This document shows, one piece after another, positions 15,094 through 22,611 of a DNA stretch of 64,000 bases; position 1 is the first letter of the stretch, and each line of letters starts with the position of its first letter. Both the position numbers and the translations under genes were made by a program. The notes below the pieces were generated by a model that searched no databases, was not told where the DNA came from, and saw nothing but the letters and a program-made list of their open reading frames with translations. The stretch is from an uncultured Bacilli bacterium (GTDB taxonomy: Bacteria > Bacillota_I > Bacilli_A > RF39 > UBA660): positions 1-64,000 of the forward strand of contig CAKPDM010000004.1 in assembly GCA_934148995.1 (NCBI GenBank), read 5' to 3'.

Positions 15094-15972
15094 ATGTTTA
15101 AAGCAAGTGATGTAAAAGAACTAAGAGATAAAACTGGTGCTGGAATGCTTGATTGTAAGAAAGCACTAGAAGCTACTAATGGAAATATGACTGAAGCTGT
15201 TGACTGGTTAAGAGAAAAAGGAATTAGTAAAGCTGAAAAGAAAGCTAGCCGTGTAGCAGCTGAAGGACTTTGTAAAATAGTTACTGACGGTAATAAAGCT
15301 GTTATCCTAGAAGTAAATTCAGAAACAGACTTTGTTGCTAAGAATGAAGAATTTACAAACTTCGTTGATTATTTAGCTAACACAATCTTAGCTAACAACT
15401 TAAAGACTCACGAAGAAGTATTATCATTTGAAGACAATGGAGAAACAATTGAAAACAAATTAGTTGCTTTAACAGCAAAAATTGGTGAAAAATTATCTTT
15501 CCGTCGTCATGAACTAGTTACAAAGAATGATAATGAAGTATTTGGAAACTATTTACATATGGGTGGAAGAATTGGTGCATTAGTAGTTCTTGCTAATACT
15601 AATGAAGAAGTAGCAAAAGATGTTGCAATGCACGTTGCTGCTATGGCACCAGTTTGTGCTACTAGAAGTGATGTACCAGCTGATATGGTTGATCATGAAA
15701 GTAAAGTAATTAAAGAACAAGTTATGAATGAAGGAAAACCAGCTGATATAGCAGAAAAAATGGTAACTGGAAGACTTAACAAATTCTATAAAGAAATCTG
15801 TCTTGAAGAACAAGAATTTATTAAAGATTCAAGTGTAAATGTAGGTACATTTGTTAAAAACAATGGTGGATCAATCGTTTCTATGATTCGTTATGCTGTA
15901 GGTGAAGGAATTGAGAAAAAAGAAGAAAACTTTGCTGATGAAGTAATGAGTCAAATTAATGGTACAAAATAA
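15094..15972 (+). CDS. tsf: Elongation factor Ts
   Basis: A 292-aa guanine-nucleotide exchange factor of EF-Tu. The N-terminal UBA-like part LRDKTGAGMLDCKKALEATN (about 10-29) and the core with NSETDFVAKNEEF are characteristic. It follows rpsB by 42 bases and ends at a strong terminator. Confidence 0.96.
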   Translation: MFKASDVKELRDKTGAGMLDCKKALEATNGNMTEAVDWLREKGISKAEKKASRVAAEGLCKIVTDGNKAVILEVNSETDFVAKNEEFTNFVDYLANTILANNLKTHEEVLSFEDNGETIENKLVALTAKIGEKLSFRRHELVTKNDNEVFGNYLHMGGRIGALVVLANTNEEVAKDVAMHVAAMAPVCATRSDVPADMVDHESKVIKEQVMNEGKPADIAEKMVTGRLNKFYKEICLEEQEFIKDSSVNVGTFVKNNGGSIVSMIRYAVGEGIEKKEENFADEVMSQINGTK

Positions 15973-15990
15973 TTAATAATTGATATACCA

Positions 15991-16023
15991 AATAGTACTG
16001 ATTAAAAAAATCAGTACTATTTT
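15991..16023 (+). terminator. Rho-independent terminator after tsf
   Basis: A perfect 13-bp stem (15991-16003 with 16009-16021) around five A, then T residues. It closes the rpsB-tsf unit. Confidence 0.88.
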
Positions 16024-16054
16024 AGTATAATCGCTAGTAATTATTAAAAAATTA

Positions 16055-16063
16055 TGTTATAAT
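16055..16063 (+). promoter_or_regulatory. Extended -10 promoter of typA
   Basis: TGTTATAAT at 16055-16063 is a TG-extended -10 about 29 bases before the typA start. The matching -35 is weak. Confidence 0.5.
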
Positions 16064-16091
16064 TTAGAACGTATTTTGGAGTGTGATATAT

Positions 16092-17906
16092 ATGAAAAAA
16101 AGAAATATAGCAATTATTGCGCACGTTGACCATGGAAAAACAACTCTTGTTGATGGAATTTTAAAAACATCAGGAATGTTTAGAGACAATGAAGATGTAA
16201 GTAACGTTTCAATGGACTCAAATGCTCTAGAAAGAGAACGTGGTATTACAATTCTTGCTAAAACAACTGCTCTTGACTATAAAGATTATCGTATCAACAT
16301 CTTAGATACACCAGGACATGCTGACTTTGGTGGTGAAGTTGAACGTATCATGAATATGGTTGATGGCGTATTATTGGTAGTAGATGCTTATGAAGGAGCA
16401 ATGCCACAGACTAGATTTGTTTTAAAGAAAGCTTTAGAAGCCAAAGTAAAACCTATCGTTGTTATTAATAAAGTAGATAAGCCAAGTGCTCGTTGCTCTA
16501 AAGTAGTAGATGAAGTTTTAGACTTATTTATCGAATTGGGTGCTGATGAAAATCAACTAGAATTTCCAGTTGTTTATGCTAGTGCTTTAAATGAAACTTG
16601 TAGTTTGAGTGATGATATTTCTACTCAAAAACCTGGTTTTGAACCATTACTTGATTTAATCATTAGTGAAATACCAGCTCCGACAGGAGATAATACTAAA
16701 CCATTACAATTCCAACCAGCTTTATTAGACTACAACGAATTTGTTGGAAGAATAGGAATTGGGCGTGTTCATAACGGAGAAATTCATACAGGTGAAATGG
16801 TTAACTGCGTTAGATTAGATGGTAGTACTAAAGCTTTCCGTATTCAAAAACTATTTGGTTACTATGGATATAGTAGAGTAGAAATAGACCATGCTGAAGC
16901 TGGAGATATTGTTGCTATTGCAGGACTTGCTGATATCTCTGTTGGTGAAACAATCTGTTCTCAAGGACAAGTTTTACCATTACCAATCTTACATATTGAT
17001 GAACCAACTTTACAAATGACTTTTGGTGCTAATACTTCACCATTTGTCGGACGTGATGGTAAATTAGTTACTGCTCGTAAGATTGAAGAAAGACTTTTGA
17101 AAGAAACTCAGAAAGATGTAAGTTTAAAAGTTGAAACAGCTACTAATGATAGTTTCTTAGTATCTGGTCGTGGAGAATTACACTTAGGAATTTTAATTGA
17201 AAATATGAGACGTGAAGGTTTTGAACTTCAAGTATCTAAACCTAAGGTAATTATTAAAGAAATAGATGGTGTTAAATATGAACCATGGGAAGATTTACAA
17301 ATCGAAGTACCAGAAGACTGCGTTGGTTCAGTAATTGAACAATTAGGACTACGTGGAGCTAAACTACTTAATATGGAAAACTTTGAAAATCAATCAAGAT
17401 TAACATATAAAGTACCATCTCGTGGTCTACTAGGATTTATGACTGATTTTATGACAATGACTAAAGGTTATGGAATTATCAATCATACTTTTGCTTCTTA
17501 TGAACCATATGAAAGTGTTGAAATTGGAGAAAGAAAACTTGGTGTTTTAGTATCAGTTGATAGTGGACAAGCTACTGCTTATTCAATTGGAAACTTAGAA
17601 GACCGTGGTATTATGTTTATTGAACCAGGCTGTGAAGTTTATGAAGGAATGATTATTGGTGAATGTAATAGAGATAACGACCTTGCTGTTAATGTTACTA
17701 AAGGAAAACAATTAACTAACACAAGAGCAGCAGGAAGTGATCACACAGTAGTTTTAAAAAGACCTCGTCCAATTACTTTGGAATATGCTCTTGATTATAT
17801 CAACTCTGATGAATTAATCGAAGTAACACCAAATAACATTAGACTTCGTAAGAAAATACTAAATACTGAAGAAAGAAAGAAATTTGATGCTAAAAAGAAA
17901 AAATAG
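16092..17906 (+). CDS. typA: Translational GTPase TypA/BipA
   Basis: A 604-aa ribosome-associated GTPase important in stress and cold growth. G1 is AHVDHGKTT, the switch region has ERGITILAKTT, G3 DTPGHADF and G4 NKVD, followed by EF-G-like domains and the BipA C-terminal domain. Of the ATG at 16092 and the GTG at 16083, I prefer the ATG because GGAG is 10 bases upstream and MKKRNIAIIAHVDHG is a standard N-terminus. Confidence 0.95.
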   Translation: MKKRNIAIIAHVDHGKTTLVDGILKTSGMFRDNEDVSNVSMDSNALERERGITILAKTTALDYKDYRINILDTPGHADFGGEVERIMNMVDGVLLVVDAYEGAMPQTRFVLKKALEAKVKPIVVINKVDKPSARCSKVVDEVLDLFIELGADENQLEFPVVYASALNETCSLSDDISTQKPGFEPLLDLIISEIPAPTGDNTKPLQFQPALLDYNEFVGRIGIGRVHNGEIHTGEMVNCVRLDGSTKAFRIQKLFGYYGYSRVEIDHAEAGDIVAIAGLADISVGETICSQGQVLPLPILHIDEPTLQMTFGANTSPFVGRDGKLVTARKIEERLLKETQKDVSLKVETATNDSFLVSGRGELHLGILIENMRREGFELQVSKPKVIIKEIDGVKYEPWEDLQIEVPEDCVGSVIEQLGLRGAKLLNMENFENQSRLTYKVPSRGLLGFMTDFMTMTKGYGIINHTFASYEPYESVEIGERKLGVLVSVDSGQATAYSIGNLEDRGIMFIEPGCEVYEGMIIGECNRDNDLAVNVTKGKQLTNTRAAGSDHTVVLKRPRPITLEYALDYINSDELIEVTPNNIRLRKKILNTEERKKFDAKKKK

Positions 17907-17933
17907 GACTTTAACTTAAAGTCCTATTTTTTT
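17903..17933 (+). terminator. Rho-independent terminator after typA
   Basis: An 11-bp stem (17903-17913 with 17917-17927), loop ACT, then seven T. It overlaps the typA stop. Since the next gene is on the opposite strand, it may serve both directions (A run before 17903). Confidence 0.88.
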
Positions 17934-17937
17934 GTCT

Positions 17938-18357
17938 TTAATTTTTTATATATTTAGCATCTTTTAGTTTATTATATAGTTCTTTATCACTGACAGCACC
18001 AACAATCTTATTCATGACCTCTTCATTTCCTTTTTTAAAGAAACAGACAGTTGGTGTTCCGGAAACTTCAGTTATTTCATATAACTTATTTTTTTCTTCT
18101 TCTGTTAAATTAGAAAGATTAATTGAATAGCCAGTCAAATCATATTTATTTAAGACATCTCTAAATCTAGGTGAGAATTCTTCACAATGAGAACAACCGG
18201 TCTGAATAATTTCTAAAATAAAAGTTTCCTTATTTTCAATCTTACTTTGTAAAGTGGCAAAGTCAATTTCCTTTACAGTATTTAAACTGTTTTTACATCC
18301 AGTAAGAAATAAAACACCTACTAATATAATCAAAAAGATAATTCTCTTTTTTTTCAT
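17938..18357 (-). CDS. Thioredoxin-fold lipoprotein
   Basis: A 139-aa exported protein. The signal ends in the lipobox LTGC (Cys21), so it should be a lipoprotein outside the membrane. The thioredoxin-like domain has CSHC as the redox pair (near residues 55-58), a cis-Pro in SGTPT, and ends GAVSDKELYNKL. It probably reduces or forms disulphides in exported proteins. It is divergent from the large secretion locus, whose surface proteins are rich in Cys, so a link is plausible but unproven. Confidence 0.85.
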   Translation of the reverse strand: MKKKRIIFLIILVGVLFLTGCKNSLNTVKEIDFATLQSKIENKETFILEIIQTGCSHCEEFSPRFRDVLNKYDLTGYSINLSNLTEEEKNKLYEITEVSGTPTVCFFKKGNEEVMNKIVGAVSDKELYNKLKDAKYIKN

Positions 18358-18376
18358 TTACTACACCTCACAAGTA

Positions 18377-18438
18377 ATTATAACAACCAAAAATACTATT
18401 TGTAAATAATTTACAACTCAAAATATTTTTGCTATACT
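18377..18438. promoter_or_regulatory. Divergent sigma-A promoters sharing a dyad
   Basis: Plus strand: TTTACA (18410-18415), 17-bp spacer, TATACT (18433-18438) for the secretion locus. Minus strand: TTTACA (18401-18406), 18-bp spacer, TATAAT (18377-18382) for the thioredoxin gene. The two -35 boxes form the perfect palindrome TGTAAATAATTTACA at 18401-18415. Confidence 0.65.
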
Positions 18439-18469
18439 AAAAATGATAATAATAAGGGGCGTGAACTAG

Positions 18470-20008
18470 ATGATATTAAGAAAACCATATGCGTTTTTGA
18501 TTCAGTATTTTCAAAGAATACATCTTGTTTTGTTAGGACTTTGCTTTTATATCTTTTATAAAACAAGTACATTACGTACTTTTGTCAGTGAATTTATTAG
18601 AACAGAAAGCTATAATGCCGATTTAGAGCCGATAAAAAATTATATAGGATTTTTACCAATTATCGTGATATTACTGTGCCTTGGTATTTTTCTTATTTTG
18701 ATGATTTTATTGCGACATAAAAAGAAACCATGGAAAATTTATTTAGTACCATTCTTTAGTTATATTTTCCTTTTAGGAGTAATGCTTTATATAAGGAATT
18801 TTTTTGTAACATATAATGATATCTCCGATATAACTAAAATAATGGCCGGTCGAGATTTATTACTGATCGCTTATTTATTACAATTTGCAGTTTTTCTACT
18901 ATTAATTCTTAGAACATTAGGAATAGATTTAAATAAATTTGGTTTTAAAAATGATCAAGAATATTTAGAAATTAAAGAAGAAGATAGAGAAGAATTTGAA
19001 CTTAGTTTACAATTTGATAAAGATAGAGTTAGACGAACAGTTAATAAACTTTTTAGAAACATTGGTTATGTATATCAAGAACATAGATTTATACTTAATA
19101 CGTTAATGACGGTACTAGTTGTTATTTTAGTCGGCTATACTTATTACTACTTTGGAATACTTCATAAAATCTATAAAGAGAATCAAACCTTTAAATCAAA
19201 TTTTTATGAGGTAACTGTTTTAGATAGCTACCTAACTAATCGTAAAGACAATGGTGATTTAATTGAAAAAAATTCTAAATATTCTTATGTTATAGTTAAG
19301 TTAAAAGTAAAAAATTTAGCTGGTGAAAGAAATATGTACACAGATAGGTTCCATCTTATTAATAGAAGTAATGAGGCCGATAGAACACCACAGTATCAGA
19401 CTTATTTTTCGACTTATGGAAAAGTATATGATAACTCTTCCTTTGATTATAATGAAACAAAAGTATTTAACTTAATCTACCGTGTTGATAAGGATTGGAA
19501 AAGTAAATACTACACTTTATATTATCAAGGCCTAGACAATTCTTTCCTTTTAAGAAAAGTTAAATTAAAGGTAAAAGACTATCAGACACCTGTCAAGACT
19601 TCAACTAAAAAATTAAATCAAGAGATGAAGATAGAGGATAAGGACTTTACTTTTATAAATTATCAAGTAAGTGATAGTGCTATTTATAATTCATATAAGT
19701 GTTTTGGAACTGGTTGTAGTATCAGTCCAAGTACAGTTACATCTTATAATAAAGCTATTTTAAAAATTGATTATATAAGTGAGTATTTTGAACCAAAAAC
19801 TTTTGTTGACTTTTCAACTAAGTATGCTAAAATTAAATATGAAGATAAAGATGGTAAGACTAGCAGTATAGATTGTGTTAATGCAGTTTCTAAAGATTAT
19901 ACCGATAATTCCTTGTATCTTAAAGTACCACTTGCTGTGAAAGAGGCTAATAAAATAGATTTAGTTTATACTGTGAATGGTAGTAAATATACCTATCATG
20001 TAAAATAG
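18470..20008 (+). CDS. Polytopic membrane protein with DUF4352-like outer domain, first gene of the hybrid locus
   Basis: A 512-aa protein. Four helices lie in the first 150 residues (about 17-33, 58-80, 90-110, 128-148), a charged cytoplasmic part follows, then a fifth helix (about 212-230) and an extracytoplasmic beta-rich domain of about 280 residues. The segment YSYVIVKLKVKNLAGERN recalls DUF4352/Ig-like domains. Two Cys sit in CFGTGC. AAGGGG precedes the ATG. It opens the long co-oriented run of Tad and T4SS-type genes. I do not recognise an orthologue in known machines; a VirB8-like scaffold is one guess. Confidence 0.75.
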   Translation: MILRKPYAFLIQYFQRIHLVLLGLCFYIFYKTSTLRTFVSEFIRTESYNADLEPIKNYIGFLPIIVILLCLGIFLILMILLRHKKKPWKIYLVPFFSYIFLLGVMLYIRNFFVTYNDISDITKIMAGRDLLLIAYLLQFAVFLLLILRTLGIDLNKFGFKNDQEYLEIKEEDREEFELSLQFDKDRVRRTVNKLFRNIGYVYQEHRFILNTLMTVLVVILVGYTYYYFGILHKIYKENQTFKSNFYEVTVLDSYLTNRKDNGDLIEKNSKYSYVIVKLKVKNLAGERNMYTDRFHLINRSNEADRTPQYQTYFSTYGKVYDNSSFDYNETKVFNLIYRVDKDWKSKYYTLYYQGLDNSFLLRKVKLKVKDYQTPVKTSTKKLNQEMKIEDKDFTFINYQVSDSAIYNSYKCFGTGCSISPSTVTSYNKAILKIDYISEYFEPKTFVDFSTKYAKIKYEDKDGKTSSIDCVNAVSKDYTDNSLYLKVPLAVKEANKIDLVYTVNGSKYTYHVK

Positions 20009-20020
20009 GAAGGAACGAAT

Positions 20021-21817
20021 ATGAAAAATAAAGAATTAATTAAAAAGATAATTTTAATAGTAGCTGTTTTTGTATTATTATTTCTTCTATGGAATTTTGT
20101 ACTTTACCCATATCAAATGTTTAAACATAATGAAAAAATACTAAGTGAAGCTGGAAAAAGATATTTTTCCATCAATAGACGAAATTTACCAACAGAAGAG
20201 GGACGTGTTTCTACCGTTTCTCTTGAAGTGCTTATTAAGCAAAAATATTTAGACGAATTAAAAATAAAAAATAGTATTTGTGATATAAAAAACAGTAATG
20301 TAAAGTTAAAAGTAGAAAGTGGAAAAGATGAGTATTATACTCATTTACAATGTGGCAATAGACATAGTAATATCGACTATAAAGGGCCAGTTATTACACT
20401 CAATGGTAAGAAAAATATGACTGTTAGTCTTGGAGATACTTATACAGAACCTGGAGTTTTAAGTGTTAAAGATAAAACAGATGGTACTATTAATAATAAT
20501 GAAGTAGTAATCAAAGGAACAGTTGATACTAGTAAAATTGGTACTTATGAAATTACTTATAAAGTTGCTGATAGCTTAGATAATGAAACTACTGTTAAAA
20601 GAACAGTAGAGGTAATAGAATCACTTAGTAAAGTGGTAACAGAAGATACTAAAGGTACTAACAACTATTATAAAGGTACAAGTTCTGATAATTATGTAAT
20701 GTTTAATAATATCTTATTTAGAATGGTTAAAATAAATAGTGATGGAACAGTAACAATTGCTAGTGAAAATCCTTTAGCTAATATTGATTATGGAGCAAAA
20801 AATAATAGATTTGATGGCAGTAACATGGATGAATGGTTAAATAATTATTTTTATCCACAGTTAAATAATAAGAGTAAGAAATTAATAGTTTCTTCTAAAT
20901 GGTGTGATGATATTTATACTGAAGGAAAAACAACATGTGATAGATATAGTAAAACTAAAAATGTAGGTATTTTATCTTTACAAGATTATGTAAATTCTTT
21001 AGATGATTTAGGAATGAGTTATTTAGGAATAGTAGCAAGGGTTTGGTATAACAATTTTGATAGTAACAATCAAGTTTGGTCTGGAAAATCAAATAATCAA
21101 ACAGCCTATAATGATAATATTCTCCTTAACATTAGGCCGGCTATTACCTTAAAGAAGGACACAAAAATAACTAGTGGTTCAGGAACAAAAGAAGATCCTT
21201 ATTTGATTGGAACAGAACAAGAAGTAAAAAGGAACATGAAAGTTAATAAACTTGATATTGGAACAGTAATCAGTTACTCAGGTTATAACTTTGTGGTGGC
21301 AGGACATCAGGAAGATGGTACAACAAAATTAATAATGAAAAGTGTTTTAAGAAATGAAGAGCATGCTGCAATTCAAATTTCTTACGATAATGCTAGTAGT
21401 GTAAAAATTTATAATCCTAAAGAAAAAGGAAATATTGCTTATCAGATAAATAATAATTTATCTAAATACATTGATACAAGTTACTTTGTTAAAAAAGATG
21501 TAGTTGTTCCTATTTATGATAAGTTAGTTACTTATAAAGGAAAACATGAGACTAAAACATATAAATCAAAATTAAGTATTCCATCGGCTTTTGATTTATT
21601 TAGTGGAGCTACTAATAATGCTGGAGAACCATTCTGGTTGATTGAATCTTCTAAGGAAGAAGAAAATAAAACCTATGTAGATGCCGATGGAACAACACCT
21701 TTCTATTATAAACATGTTGGTAGAAAAGTTGGTGTTAAACTTAAGGTCTATCTTGATAAAGATGCTTATATTAAGAGTGGAAATTGTAGGCATGAGGATT
21801 GCACGATTGCAAAATAG
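20021..21817 (+). CDS. Membrane-anchored surface protein with DUF5011-type Ig domain
   Basis: A 598-aa protein with one N-terminal membrane helix (about 10-28). Outside come a short module ending in HLQCGN, an Ig-like DUF5011 domain (about 125-205: GPVITLNGKKNMTVSLGD, YTEPGV, GTYEITYKVADSLDN), and two further modules, the first ending RPAITLKKDTKITSGSGTKE. The helix-plus-CGN module and the RPxxxL...SGxGTKxDP ending recur in the protein at 43495-44688, so the two are paralogues near the two ends of the locus. A structural or adhesive role outside the cell is inferred. Confidence 0.75.
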   Translation: MKNKELIKKIILIVAVFVLLFLLWNFVLYPYQMFKHNEKILSEAGKRYFSINRRNLPTEEGRVSTVSLEVLIKQKYLDELKIKNSICDIKNSNVKLKVESGKDEYYTHLQCGNRHSNIDYKGPVITLNGKKNMTVSLGDTYTEPGVLSVKDKTDGTINNNEVVIKGTVDTSKIGTYEITYKVADSLDNETTVKRTVEVIESLSKVVTEDTKGTNNYYKGTSSDNYVMFNNILFRMVKINSDGTVTIASENPLANIDYGAKNNRFDGSNMDEWLNNYFYPQLNNKSKKLIVSSKWCDDIYTEGKTTCDRYSKTKNVGILSLQDYVNSLDDLGMSYLGIVARVWYNNFDSNNQVWSGKSNNQTAYNDNILLNIRPAITLKKDTKITSGSGTKEDPYLIGTEQEVKRNMKVNKLDIGTVISYSGYNFVVAGHQEDGTTKLIMKSVLRNEEHAAIQISYDNASSVKIYNPKEKGNIAYQINNNLSKYIDTSYFVKKDVVVPIYDKLVTYKGKHETKTYKSKLSIPSAFDLFSGATNNAGEPFWLIESSKEEENKTYVDADGTTPFYYKHVGRKVGVKLKVYLDKDAYIKSGNCRHEDCTIAK

Positions 21818-21831
21818 ATGAGAGGTAAACT

Positions 21832-22611
21832 ATGAAGAAAAAACAGAGAGTTATTTGTTTAACTGTTATAATCTTTATTTTAGCTTTTATTCTTTACTTT
21901 GTTAGTACAAGACCAAAGATAAGTAAATTTAAGTTAGAAGATAAGACAAAACAAATAGAGGAAGTTAAAAAATATGGTGATACCATTGTTGGCTGGGTCA
22001 CAGTAGAAGGAACTAATATTGATTTACCTGTTGTTCAAGATAATGATTTATTAAATATGCAAGCGAGAGATTATGATCATATTTCAATATATTCAATTCC
22101 TGGAAGCAACAGTAATCATGTAAGTTTTATTTCACACAATATCAGAAATGTTTCTAGAAAACCAATTATTCATGATGATACTATGGAGGGGTTTGAACAA
22201 CTGGTAAGTTTTATATATCCATCATTCACTGCTGAAAATCAATATATTGCTTATACAGATCGTGATGGAAATCAAGCTATGTATCGAGTTTATGCAGTGG
22301 CTCTTGTTAATTATGATCAATCCGCATCATATAAAAATGTTTATACAGAAAAAGAACAAGAAGAATATATAATTAAATCAAAAAAAGAAAGTATGTATGA
22401 CATGGATATAGATGTATCAAAAGATGATAAATTGATTAGTTTACTTACTTGTACTAGATTCTATGGTGCAAAAGATATATACTCTTTTAGAGTAGATGCT
22501 AGAAAATTACGTGATGATGAAAAACAAGAACTAGTTAAAGTTAAAACTAATAAGAATTATGAAAAGATTGAGAAGAGAATGAAAGAAGGTGATACAAATG
22601 AAGAAGCGTAG
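21832..22611 (+). CDS. Sortase, class B-like
   Basis: A 259-aa membrane-anchored transpeptidase. N-terminal helix about 5-24; the catalytic domain has the His in FISHNIRN, the Cys in LISLLTCTRFYG and the Arg in YSFRVDARKL. The spacing of VQDNDLLNMQARDY and IPGSNSN before the His resembles class B. Sortases join surface proteins to peptidoglycan or build covalent pili. No LPxTG gene is visible in the window; the next gene encodes a secreted Cys-rich protein with an internal NPLTS. The end overlaps that gene by 14 bases, showing operon membership. Confidence 0.85.
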   Translation: MKKKQRVICLTVIIFILAFILYFVSTRPKISKFKLEDKTKQIEEVKKYGDTIVGWVTVEGTNIDLPVVQDNDLLNMQARDYDHISIYSIPGSNSNHVSFISHNIRNVSRKPIIHDDTMEGFEQLVSFIYPSFTAENQYIAYTDRDGNQAMYRVYAVALVNYDQSASYKNVYTEKEQEEYIIKSKKESMYDMDIDVSKDDKLISLLTCTRFYGAKDIYSFRVDARKLRDDEKQELVKVKTNKNYEKIEKRMKEGDTNEEA

